A DNA stretch of 12,143 bases from assembly GCA_028717785.1 (NCBI GenBank), contig JAQUND010000044.1, forward strand, positions 1-12,143. Direction: 5' to 3'. The DNA comes from Candidatus Nanoarchaeia archaeon (GTDB lineage: Archaea > Nanoarchaeota > Nanoarchaeia > SCGC-AAA011-G17 > JAFCDX01). Below the pieces are notes generated by a model that was given only the letters and a program-made list of their open reading frames with translations, ran no database searches and was not told the DNA's origin. Shown one piece after another: positions 6,288 through 12,143 of the stretch (its first letter is position 1; every line of letters starts with the position of its first letter). The position numbers and the translations under genes are program-made.

Positions 6288-7142
6288 TTAAACTCCTCTA
6301 ACTGTACTTATAATTAAATAACCAACTATTACTAATATTAAAGCATGTTTTATTCCATATTTTAATTCTCCTTCTGAAAATTTACCAATTAATAATCCTG
6401 CAAAAGCCCCTTGAATTATAACTAAATAGATAAATAATTGATCCATAAAATCAGATGATAATTTAGCAGCACCAGTTCCCATTCCAGGAATTAAAGTTCC
6501 ACTTAAACCAGCACCAACATCTAAACTTAATTGACTTATTTTTGGCATTAAATAAATCTGCATAACTAACATTATAGCGATAAATACAAAATAAATAATA
6601 TATCCTTGAACTAATTGAGAATAAACAGAATTTTTACGTTCTTCTTTAATTTTTTTTATAGAAAAAACAGAATTACTTACTGCTTCTAAAACCTCACCCA
6701 TATTACCCCCACTTTTTTCTGCTTCTATAACAATTGAAACTGATTTTGCAATAACTCTATTATTTGTATCTTTTGCAAAATTAATCAATGCTGCTTGTAA
6801 AGGAAATCCCCATTCTAATTGATTAGCTAATTTTTTTACGTGTGTTGTTAAATAACCATAATCTTCTCTACTTACTTGCTGAATTGCTTTTGGTACAGAA
6901 ACTCCTGATTTTACTGTTTCTACTAAAGCTCTAACAAATTCCAAAAATTTCAATTCAACTTCTTTTTGTCTTTTATTTTCTTGTAGAAAATCTAATAAAA
7001 ACTGAAAAGTCATTAAAACAAAAGCTATAACAAACATAGGTTTAAACCATCTAGTTCCCATAAAAAAGTAAAAATTTCCAATTAAAGCTAGAATACCAAA
7101 TACAATAAATATTATGTGTCTTATTTCAAATTTTATATCCAT
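6288..7142 (-). CDS. type II secretion F-domain membrane platform protein (second of pair)
   Basis: 284 residues of the T2SSF superfamily (PilC, TadB/TadC and ArlJ relatives), which form the inner-membrane platform that couples the ATPase to pilin assembly. Two N-terminal membrane spans lie at about 9-28 and 34-53. The cytoplasmic F domain covers about 64-172, with FLEFVRALVETVKSGVSVPK (66-85) and AEKSGGNMGEVLEAV (141-155). C-terminal spans are at about 178-199, 236-254 and 266-281. The gene starts one base after the first platform gene ends (TAA then ATG at 7142), so the two are translated as a pair. ArlJ proteins usually carry both F domains in one long chain, whereas here they are separate genes, as in TadB/TadC. 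Confidence 0.93.
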   Translation of the reverse strand: MDIKFEIRHIIFIVFGILALIGNFYFFMGTRWFKPMFVIAFVLMTFQFLLDFLQENKRQKEVELKFLEFVRALVETVKSGVSVPKAIQQVSREDYGYLTTHVKKLANQLEWGFPLQAALINFAKDTNNRVIAKSVSIVIEAEKSGGNMGEVLEAVSNSVFSIKKIKEERKNSVYSQLVQGYIIYFVFIAIMLVMQIYLMPKISQLSLDVGAGLSGTLIPGMGTGAAKLSSDFMDQLFIYLVIIQGAFAGLLIGKFSEGELKYGIKHALILVIVGYLIISTVRGV

Positions 7143-7143
7143 T

Positions 7144-8106
7144 TTATACCTCTTGTTGAGTTAAATTCAAAAATATTATGAATGCAAGATTCATAGCTGG
7201 AATTACAACAAATGTTCCAACAGTTGCAATTGTTGTTACACTTATTCCACTAATTGCTCCCCCTATAACATTAATTATTGTTAAAGTTGTAATAAATAAT
7301 AATGGTGCTGCAACCAGTAAAGCTGTATAAATATCTGAGTATGTTGCAATAGATTCAACGTACTTTTTTCTTTCTAATTGATAAGTTGAAAGTGCATCTT
7401 TAGACATTCCATCAAGATACGCTCTTAAATTACCACCTGTTTCTATAGAAGAAATAATTCCATTTAATAATTCCTTAAATTCTGTTGAAGGTGTTGTTTC
7501 TGCAACTGCCTTTAAAGCAGTACTTAAATTATAACCAAAAATATTAATATAATTTAGAATTTTTTTAAATTCTTTACTTAATTCTGGATATTCTGATTCA
7601 GATTTAACTAGTAATGAAAAAATATTAATTGGAGGTGTACCAGAACCAGCAACTGCAGCCATATGAATTATAGCAAAAGGTAACTCATTTTTTATTCTCT
7701 TTTTTCTTGTACTTATATCTGATTGTGGATAAAAATATATTCCTATAAATGTAAATATCATAAATACAAAACCAAGAGCAATTCCATTAATAGGATTTAA
7801 AAAAACTAAAGAAAAAAATACTGAAAATACTAAAAAAGATAACATTGTTAATAACAACATTAAACTAATATAACTTTTAGAAAGCATATTGAATCTTACT
7901 AATTTTAATGATTTTAATAAAGGTTTAAACAAATCAGGAAATTTATTTAACAAAAACATTGTTAAAGGTTCAAGAATTTTATTAGAAAATGCAGCAAGTT
8001 TATTAGACTTATAGATAGTATATTTTTCTTCAACTAATTTTTCCTTACCTTTTTTAACTTTTTTAGCAAAATTTTTAATATATTTTTGTTCTTCTATCTT
8101 ATTCAT
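7144..8106 (-). CDS. type II secretion F-domain membrane platform protein (first of pair)
   Basis: 320 residues. A basic cytoplasmic N-terminus of about 75 residues is followed by two spans at about 79-101 and 107-126. The F domain covers roughly 138-250, with ELPFAIIHMAAVAGSGTPPI (141-160), FKKILNYINIFGYNLSTAL (180-198) and SIETGGNLRAYL (220-231). Two C-terminal spans lie at about 260-281 and 293-314. These stretches match the first F domain of archaeal ArlJ/PilC-type platform proteins. The start overlaps the end of the ATPase gene by four bases (ATGA), indicating coupled production of motor and platform. No archaellum-specific partner is nearby, so a non-archaellum type IV pilus is favoured. 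Confidence 0.93.
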   Translation of the reverse strand: MNKIEEQKYIKNFAKKVKKGKEKLVEEKYTIYKSNKLAAFSNKILEPLTMFLLNKFPDLFKPLLKSLKLVRFNMLSKSYISLMLLLTMLSFLVFSVFFSLVFLNPINGIALGFVFMIFTFIGIYFYPQSDISTRKKRIKNELPFAIIHMAAVAGSGTPPINIFSLLVKSESEYPELSKEFKKILNYINIFGYNLSTALKAVAETTPSTEFKELLNGIISSIETGGNLRAYLDGMSKDALSTYQLERKKYVESIATYSDIYTALLVAAPLLFITTLTIINVIGGAISGISVTTIATVGTFVVIPAMNLAFIIFLNLTQQEV

Positions 8107-9707
8107 TGTATAATTCCATAATCTTTCAAAATCTTTTTAGGAGATCTAGCATACTCATTAATTACTTCCTGAACTTTTTTATAATCAAATATTTTTCTTT
8201 TATATAATTCATATAATAATCTAGTTCTATTTTCAAATTCTAAATTTAATTGTTCTTTTGTAAATCCATATTGAGTTGTTAATTTTTCAAAAATATAACT
8301 ATCTGTTTTAAAATAAAATGTATCTGTTCTTGGTTCCCAGTTAGCTAAAACATTTACTTGTGCTTGCCCTGTTTCTTCTGGAACAGAAATTATTTCAACA
8401 ACTTGTTTTAATCTTCTAACTTCTTTTCCATTTATTTTTGCTTGAGACATAATACAAACTGCATCCATAGATTCAACTAAAGATGGAGATAATTCTATTG
8501 GTGGTGTTTCTAATCTTCTTATTAAAGTTTGAACATCATTTGCATGCATTGTTCCCATAGATGGATGACCTGATGCCATTCCCTGGAATAATACGAAAGC
8601 TTCTTTACCTCTAACTTCTCCAACAATAACATAATCTGGTCTTTGTCTGAAAGATTCTTTTAATAAATCGAATAAAGTAACTTCTCCATATTTTTGTCCA
8701 ACCATATTTGCTAGACCAACTCCTTCTCTAGCTACACTTGGAAGCCAATTTTCGTGTTCTATAGCTAATTCTCTTGTATCTTCAATTGAAACAACTCTTG
8801 CTTGTTGTGGAATAAAAAATGCAAGTACATTTAACAAAGTAGTTTTACCTGAACCGGTTCCACCAATTACCATTACATTAAATTCATGCTCAACTAACAT
8901 CCATAAATAAGCCAATATTTCAGGACTTAGAGTTCCAAGTTCAATCATTTTTGGAGGACTCCATGGAGATTTTGAGAATTGTCTTATTGTAAAAGTAGGT
9001 CCTTTAGAACTTATATCTGCAGTATATGTTGCGTTAATTCTGAATCCATTTGGTAAAGTTCCATCAAGTAAAGGAGAAGCATAAGAAACATAACGTCCAC
9101 ATTTTTGTGCTAATTTTTCAACAAAACTTGCAAGATAAGGAACATTGTCAAAAACTATATTTGTTTTAATATTTCTATATTTTCTATGTACAATATAAAT
9201 TGGAGATTGAATTCCATTACATTCAATATCTTCTATGAAATAATCAGAAATCAATGGTTCTATTTCATTTAATCCAACAAAATCTCTGTAAATATAATAC
9301 ATTACTTTAAGAAAAGTATCTTTTGATAAACTAAAACCTAATTCCTTTAATAAAATTTTAATATTTTTTTCTAAATATCTTATTACTGTATCTCCTTCTT
9401 TTATAGAAATAAAACTAATATTAATTAATTCTTTAACTCCATCTTCTAAAATTTTAAGAATTTCTTTTTCTTTACTATCTAACTTTGGTTCTTCTACTTC
9501 ATAAATAACTTCTTGTTTTTCTTGATCCCAATGAATATGAGCATAAGCATAAGGTGCTATTAATGCATATCTAATATCTGTCTCTTCTTTAGTTTTAAAT
9601 TCTGGAAGTGTAGGGATTTCATTCTGTCCTTCTATTTTAAACAGAGTTTCCTCTTTTGGTGCTTCTTGAATAGAACCTACCTCTCTTTTAGACGATTTAT
9701 CAAACAT
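8103..9707 (-). CDS. type IV pilus assembly ATPase (PilB/ArlI/TadA family)
   Basis: 534 residues, the size expected for archaeal GspE-type secretion ATPases, hexamers that power pilin polymerisation at the membrane. The N-terminal domain (about 40-250) has EIEPLISDYFIEDIECNG and SPLLDGTLPNGFRINATY. The core has Walker A GGTGSGKT (282-289), the Asp box SIEDTREL (307-314), Walker B DYVIVGEVRG (358-367) and the His box GTMHAND (385-391), all intact. It is probably cytosolic, docking on the two F-domain proteins encoded next. A TATA-like element 27 bases upstream of the ATG suggests a leaderless transcript of its own. An archaellum ArlI is less likely because no arlH neighbour is seen. Confidence 0.96.
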   Translation of the reverse strand: MFDKSSKREVGSIQEAPKEETLFKIEGQNEIPTLPEFKTKEETDIRYALIAPYAYAHIHWDQEKQEVIYEVEEPKLDSKEKEILKILEDGVKELINISFISIKEGDTVIRYLEKNIKILLKELGFSLSKDTFLKVMYYIYRDFVGLNEIEPLISDYFIEDIECNGIQSPIYIVHRKYRNIKTNIVFDNVPYLASFVEKLAQKCGRYVSYASPLLDGTLPNGFRINATYTADISSKGPTFTIRQFSKSPWSPPKMIELGTLSPEILAYLWMLVEHEFNVMVIGGTGSGKTTLLNVLAFFIPQQARVVSIEDTRELAIEHENWLPSVAREGVGLANMVGQKYGEVTLFDLLKESFRQRPDYVIVGEVRGKEAFVLFQGMASGHPSMGTMHANDVQTLIRRLETPPIELSPSLVESMDAVCIMSQAKINGKEVRRLKQVVEIISVPEETGQAQVNVLANWEPRTDTFYFKTDSYIFEKLTTQYGFTKEQLNLEFENRTRLLYELYKRKIFDYKKVQEVINEYARSPKKILKDYGIIQ

Positions 9708-9729
9708 ATATTATACAATCGAATAAGAA

Positions 9730-9745
9730 TTTATATAGCTTTTGA
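9730..9745 (-). promoter_or_regulatory. archaeal promoter (TATA box and BRE) of the pilus ATPase
   Basis: On the - strand the sequence reads TCAAAAGC then TATATAAA. The TATA element covers 9730-9737, with its centre 26-27 bases before the ATG at 9707. The purine-rich stretch just upstream (9738-9745) could be the TFB recognition element. This spacing predicts a transcript starting at or next to the ATG, consistent with the lack of a Shine-Dalgarno there. Confidence 0.5.
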
Positions 9746-9746
9746 T

Positions 9747-10268
9747 TTATAAAGTCAATTCATTTATGGTTACTTTAATTTTATTAGTTGTACCTATAGT
9801 AATTGGACCTTCATTAGTTATACCTAAATTATACTGACCCATTAAAGTTTTAAGATTAGAAGTTAATTGTATATTATCATATTTTAATGTAATTTCAACA
9901 ATATATTCATCTTTAATATTACTATTAGTTGTTAAAATTATTAAATTACCTTCTTTTTTTTCTACACCTGGTTGAGAAAACATAAATTTACTATCCTTCA
10001 TAGTCCAAGTGACTGCATCATCTTCAATATTAAATTCTCCTCTAGAAATTTTAATAGTAGAAGTTCTTCTTGCTCCTGGTCCCTCTCTAACAGTATCTCT
10101 TATTGTTGTATCTAAATTATGCATAATTTCTTTAGTTTGTATAGCAACATTTTTATCCCTAATTTTATTTATTACAGGTAAACTTGCTGCAAGAACTATT
10201 GTGATAATTGTAATAGCTAAACCTACATAAATTACTGCTGAAATCCAAACATCTGCTTTTTTATTCAT
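9747..10268 (-). CDS. divergent type IV pilin-like protein
   Basis: 173 residues. The start MNKKADVWISAVIYVGLAIT gives a class III signal with KKA/DV at the predicted peptidase site, followed by a hydrophobic helix at about 8-30. The exported part has no cysteines. After an amphipathic stretch (IRDKNVAIQTKEIMHNLDTT) there is a conserved-looking block GPGARRTSTIKISRGEF, then FSQPG, which I associate from memory with a family of small archaeal pilin-like proteins near pilus ATPases. It lacks the AVSP start of the three upstream pilins. It stands alone between a terminator-like sequence and the ATPase promoter, so it may be expressed differently from both. Its likely role is as a minor or core-adjacent pilin; this is inference. 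Confidence 0.82.
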   Translation of the reverse strand: MNKKADVWISAVIYVGLAITIITIVLAASLPVINKIRDKNVAIQTKEIMHNLDTTIRDTVREGPGARRTSTIKISRGEFNIEDDAVTWTMKDSKFMFSQPGVEKKEGNLIILTTNSNIKDEYIVEITLKYDNIQLTSNLKTLMGQYNLGITNEGPITIGTTNKIKVTINELTL

Positions 10269-10288
10269 TCTTTGATATATTTAATTAT

Positions 10289-10318
10289 AAAAATAAAAAA
10301 ATAAAAAAATATTTTTTT
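10289..10318 (-). terminator. U-rich terminator with perfect A/T palindrome
   Basis: Directly at the stop of the pilin gene, bases 10303-10318 form a perfect palindrome of seven A, TA and seven T. On the - strand this continues into two further T runs of seven and five bases (10295-10301 and 10289-10293), each separated by a single A. Such U-tracts are efficient archaeal termination signals. It would end most pilin transcripts here and leave the assembly genes to a separate or read-through transcript. The same AT-rich stretch could also hold a promoter for the next gene. Confidence 0.55.
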
Positions 10319-10781
10319 ATGCAGGAATTGTATATTCCTTAGCTGCGTTAGTTGAACAACCATAATCTTCTCCACTAGCTAATTGTACATATGGAATAAC
10401 TCTAACTTTATCTCCGCTTACTAATGCTTTAGCACTAGGAACAGTTACTGAAGTAGAACCATATCCAATTAAATCATCAGTTATAGTAGAAATTTCTTCT
10501 GAAGATCCATCTGCTTTTATTTTTTGAACTAAAAACTTAGATATGGTATTATCTGCATTATTAGTTATTTTAACTTTTTGTGCAGTTGGAACTGTTGTAT
10601 CAACAGCTATTTCAAAATTTATATTCAAACATTTTGTTTGAGCTTCTGCCATTGCTCCTTGTTGTTCTGTTAATGATCTTACAAATCCACCACCCCATTG
10701 CATAACCATTGCGGCAAGTACAATTGTAAATCCAATAATAAGAACTGTAGCGATTAATGGGCTCACTGCTTTTTTATTCAT
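10317..10781 (-). CDS. archaeal type IV pilin with strong ribosome-binding site
   Basis: 154 residues beginning MNKKAVSPLIATVLIIGFT, the typical archaeal pilin N-terminus. KKA/VS is the predicted class III peptidase site, and the following helix (about 6-28) forms the pilus core. The exported domain is beta-rich with KITNNADNTISKFLV at 71-85 and Cys51 and Cys142, which may form a disulfide. A strong Shine-Dalgarno, the best in the window, and the terminator at its end suggest high expression, so this is my candidate for the major pilin. It is a tandem paralogue of the two genes transcribed before it. A pilin is preferred over an archaellin because no archaellum genes are seen. Confidence 0.9.
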   Translation of the reverse strand: MNKKAVSPLIATVLIIGFTIVLAAMVMQWGGGFVRSLTEQQGAMAEAQTKCLNINFEIAVDTTVPTAQKVKITNNADNTISKFLVQKIKADGSSEEISTITDDLIGYGSTSVTVPSAKALVSGDKVRVIPYVQLASGEDYGCSTNAAKEYTIPA

Positions 10782-10788
10782 TTCTTTT

Positions 10789-10797
10789 TCACCTCCC
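10789..10797 (-). promoter_or_regulatory. strong Shine-Dalgarno of the candidate major pilin
   Basis: On the - strand GGGAGGTGA lies seven bases before the ATG at 10781 and touches the stop codon of the preceding pilin. It is close to a full complement of the archaeal 16S 3' end. Most other genes in this locus have no comparable site, so it points to high or independent translation of this pilin. Confidence 0.75.
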
Positions 10798-11243
10798 TAA
10801 ACTTTTGTTAAATCATAAATTACTTTTTTATCTGAACAAGTTCCTGGAACTCCCTGACGAACTATCATAGGCATTACTGTAACTGTATTAACAGAAGAAA
10901 TTTTAGTTTTAACTTCAACACTTTTTTGTTCAGAGGGATTAAAACCTTCTTTTACACTTAAAACCTCTTCTCCACTATTGACTAAAACTCTAATTCCATT
11001 AAAAATTTTATTACCATTATTTTTTATTTCTATATTTAAAATATCTCCATTAACACTAACTCCAACAACTTGTAATTCAATTTCAGAAAGACAATCAGTT
11101 TGAATTTGAGTTAAAGCTCCTTGCTTCATATATTCTTCTGTTACAACACGACCATACCACATCCAAATAGCTGCTGCAATAATAACTGTAAAACCTATTA
11201 AAAGAACTGTTGCAATTAATGGGGAAACTGCTTTTTTCATCAT
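10797..11243 (-). CDS. archaeal type IV pilin, tandem paralogue
   Basis: 148 residues from the first ATG (11243), MMKKAVSPLIATVLLIGFT. The second ATG (11240) gives MKKAVSP and is equally possible; a GAGAGTGAT stretch just upstream looks like a weakened Shine-Dalgarno and spaces slightly better with the second. KKA/VS is the predicted processing site and the core helix covers about 6-28. The exported part has IEIKNNGNKIFNGIRVLV (71-88), Cys51 and Cys136, matching the layout of the next pilin. The pilins are separated by only about 12-15 bases, so the cluster is one operon. It may be a minor pilin or an alternative subunit. Confidence 0.89.
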   Translation of the reverse strand: MMKKAVSPLIATVLLIGFTVIIAAAIWMWYGRVVTEEYMKQGALTQIQTDCLSEIELQVVGVSVNGDILNIEIKNNGNKIFNGIRVLVNSGEEVLSVKEGFNPSEQKSVEVKTKISSVNTVTVMPMIVRQGVPGTCSDKKVIYDLTKV

Positions 11244-11255
11244 ATCACTCTCTTT

Positions 11256-11783
11256 TTAAGTACAAGGTACTTCAAGTAACTGAATATTTGATAATTTAAA
11301 AACCTTTTCATTACATGAAGCTATTTTATCATTAATTTTTAAAATTGGGGTTATTAAAAATTCTGTACTTGGTAATTTAGAAGTATCAACAACAACCTTA
11401 AGCATTCCTTTGTTTTCTGGATCTAATGGAGTTTGTATTGTATTAATTGTTCCATCTGTATAAGTAAAAAATGAAAATTCTTCAGGTACTAAAGTTTTAA
11501 CACTAGTTCCTTCTCTTTTAACAATACTTAAATTACCAACGCTATAATAACCTCTATTAGTTATATTTATACCAATTATTTTATTTGTTTCGGATAAAGT
11601 TTGTGAACAAACAGGATAAGCATCAATAGCAACATCTGCACAATAAATTTCTATTTCTTTAGATTCAAAATTAATATCTCTTGCTTGTTTAATTAAAAAA
11701 TTTCCAACAATGGCACTAATTGCAATAACCATTCCAATTAGTAAAATATATGCAATTAAAGGAGAAACTGCTTTTTTATTCAT
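11256..11783 (-). CDS. archaeal type IV pilin with four cysteines
   Basis: 175 residues, MNKKAVSPLIAYILLIGMV. It has the class III site KKA/VS and a core helix at about 6-30. The exported domain has INITNRGYYSVGNLSIV (72-88), aligned by eye with the ITNN/IKNN strand of the two following pilins. Cys48 and Cys157 sit where the others have their pair, and Cys59 and Cys174 are extra, so two disulfides are possible. The ATG overlaps the stop of the preceding gene (ATGA), and no clear Shine-Dalgarno is present. It is slightly longer than its paralogues. Minor pilin is the likely role. Confidence 0.88.
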   Translation of the reverse strand: MNKKAVSPLIAYILLIGMVIAISAIVGNFLIKQARDINFESKEIEIYCADVAIDAYPVCSQTLSETNKIIGINITNRGYYSVGNLSIVKREGTSVKTLVPEEFSFFTYTDGTINTIQTPLDPENKGMLKVVVDTSKLPSTEFLITPILKINDKIASCNEKVFKLSNIQLLEVPCT

Positions 11784-12143
11784 GCTATATCAACTCTAAC
11801 TCCATTATTATCATTAGTTTTTGCAACAACTTGTAAATTATTTTTAACTAAATCCATAGGATATAAAATTCCATCAATTTCTATTGTTACCTTATCTCCA
11901 GAAGGTAAATATGCTTCATTATAACTTTTACCATAAACACTTAATTTTGTAGGAATTGTTGTTTTAAAATTAGTTCCACCCAAATCCAAACTAACTCCAT
12001 TTAGTGTTTCTTCTGTAGCAGGAAATAAATTACCTTGAGCAGCAGTTATTGGACCTTTACCATAATTTTGAATTAATATTTCCCTGTTTTTGGATTTCTA
12101 TAAGCATATATAATTCTTAAATTAGATTTTATTGTTCTTTCAT
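11780..12143 (-). pseudogene. frameshifted, partial pilin-locus gene running off the window
   Basis: The downstream frame gives about 105 residues after a TAG at 12098-12100, reading (from 12078) ILIQNYGKGPITAAQGN and on to a stop TGA at 11780-11782, which overlaps the next pilin's ATG. It has no ATG; a TTG at 11989 is the first formal start but lies inside what looks like continuous protein. Another frame is open from the window edge, reading ERTIKSNLRIIYAYRNPKTGK and ending at TAA 12073-12075. The two join smoothly if one A is added to the AAA run at 12079-12081. This suggests one exported domain broken by a one-base deletion or a sequencing error. The N-terminus is outside the window, so a pilin signal cannot be confirmed; the position suggests a pilus-associated protein. 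Confidence 0.65.

Noticed and set aside
10009..10230. Plus-strand frame of 73 residues opposite the divergent pilin
   Set aside because: Hydrophobic stretch simply mirrors the pilin gene; no supporting signal.
11780..11989. Separate 69-residue gene starting at TTG 11989
   Set aside because: The frame continues upstream without a stop to 12100 with protein-like sequence, and no Shine-Dalgarno precedes the TTG; better read as the end of a frameshifted gene.
12076..12084. Programmed -1 frameshift at GGGAAAT
   Set aside because: The heptamer is not in the zero-frame register needed for X-XXY-YYZ slippage and no downstream pseudoknot was evident; indel or sequencing error is simpler.
5052..12143. 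Archaellum operon
   Set aside because: ATPase and platform resemble ArlI/ArlJ, but arlH, arlF and arlG are not seen, the platform is split, and the pilins are short; an archaeal type IV pilus fits better. Genes beyond the right edge could change this.
1..12143. CRISPR array, insertion sequence or prophage genes
   Set aside because: No regularly spaced direct repeats, transposase or integrase motifs were seen; every stretch longer than about 50 bases is coding or tRNA-associated.

Overview
This window is a very AT-rich piece of an archaeal genome. The archaeal signs are eukaryote-like ribosomal proteins (L18e and the archaeal forms of S13, S4, S11, L13 and S9), RNA polymerase subunit D (Rpo3) with a ferredoxin-like domain, and pilins carrying archaeal class III signal peptides. 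Tight gene packing, strong A/T codon bias (AGA for Arg, TTA for Leu) and a set of short minor pilins suggest a DPANN archaeon, perhaps of the Woesearchaeota/Pacearchaeota group. That placement is inference and no marker here settles it.

Left part, + strand (1-3547): a ribosomal/RNA polymerase operon in the order rps13 (3' end only), rps4, rps11, rpo3/rpoD, tRNA-Leu, a small winged-helix protein, rpl18e, rpl13, rps9. Genes overlap or sit 0-3 bases apart, except around the tRNA. This is the conserved archaeal order, but a class II tRNA-Leu and an unknown 88-residue DNA-binding-like protein lie between rpoD and rpl18e. The rpoN-rpoK-rps2 genes that often follow rps9 are absent. The tRNA loop reads as anticodon AAG, which is unusual for an archaeon. 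A hairpin-forming GC-rich segment just upstream can pair with the tRNA 5' half.

Middle (3548-3575): a short T/A-rich convergent region that probably terminates transcription.

Right part, - strand (12143 down to 3567): a type IV pilus locus. In transcription order it has a frameshifted minor-pilin-like gene running off the window, three tandem pilins sharing the MNKKAVSPLIA-type N-terminus and a cysteine pair, a U-rich terminator-like palindrome, a divergent pilin-like protein, a leaderless-looking promoter, a PilB/ArlI-type secretion ATPase, two separate T2SSF-domain platform proteins, two more single-span pilin-like proteins, and an M32 metallocarboxypeptidase. The ATPase would power assembly at the two-part membrane platform. 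The pilins would be processed by a class III prepilin peptidase encoded elsewhere. No archaellum-specific gene (arlH, arlF, arlG or a cluster of typical archaellins) is present, so an adhesion, contact or uptake pilus is more likely than a swimming organelle.

The pilus family itself is known. The least explained points are the tRNA anticodon and upstream hairpin, the winged-helix insert, the minor-pilin set with its shared C-terminal pattern, and the frameshift at the right edge.
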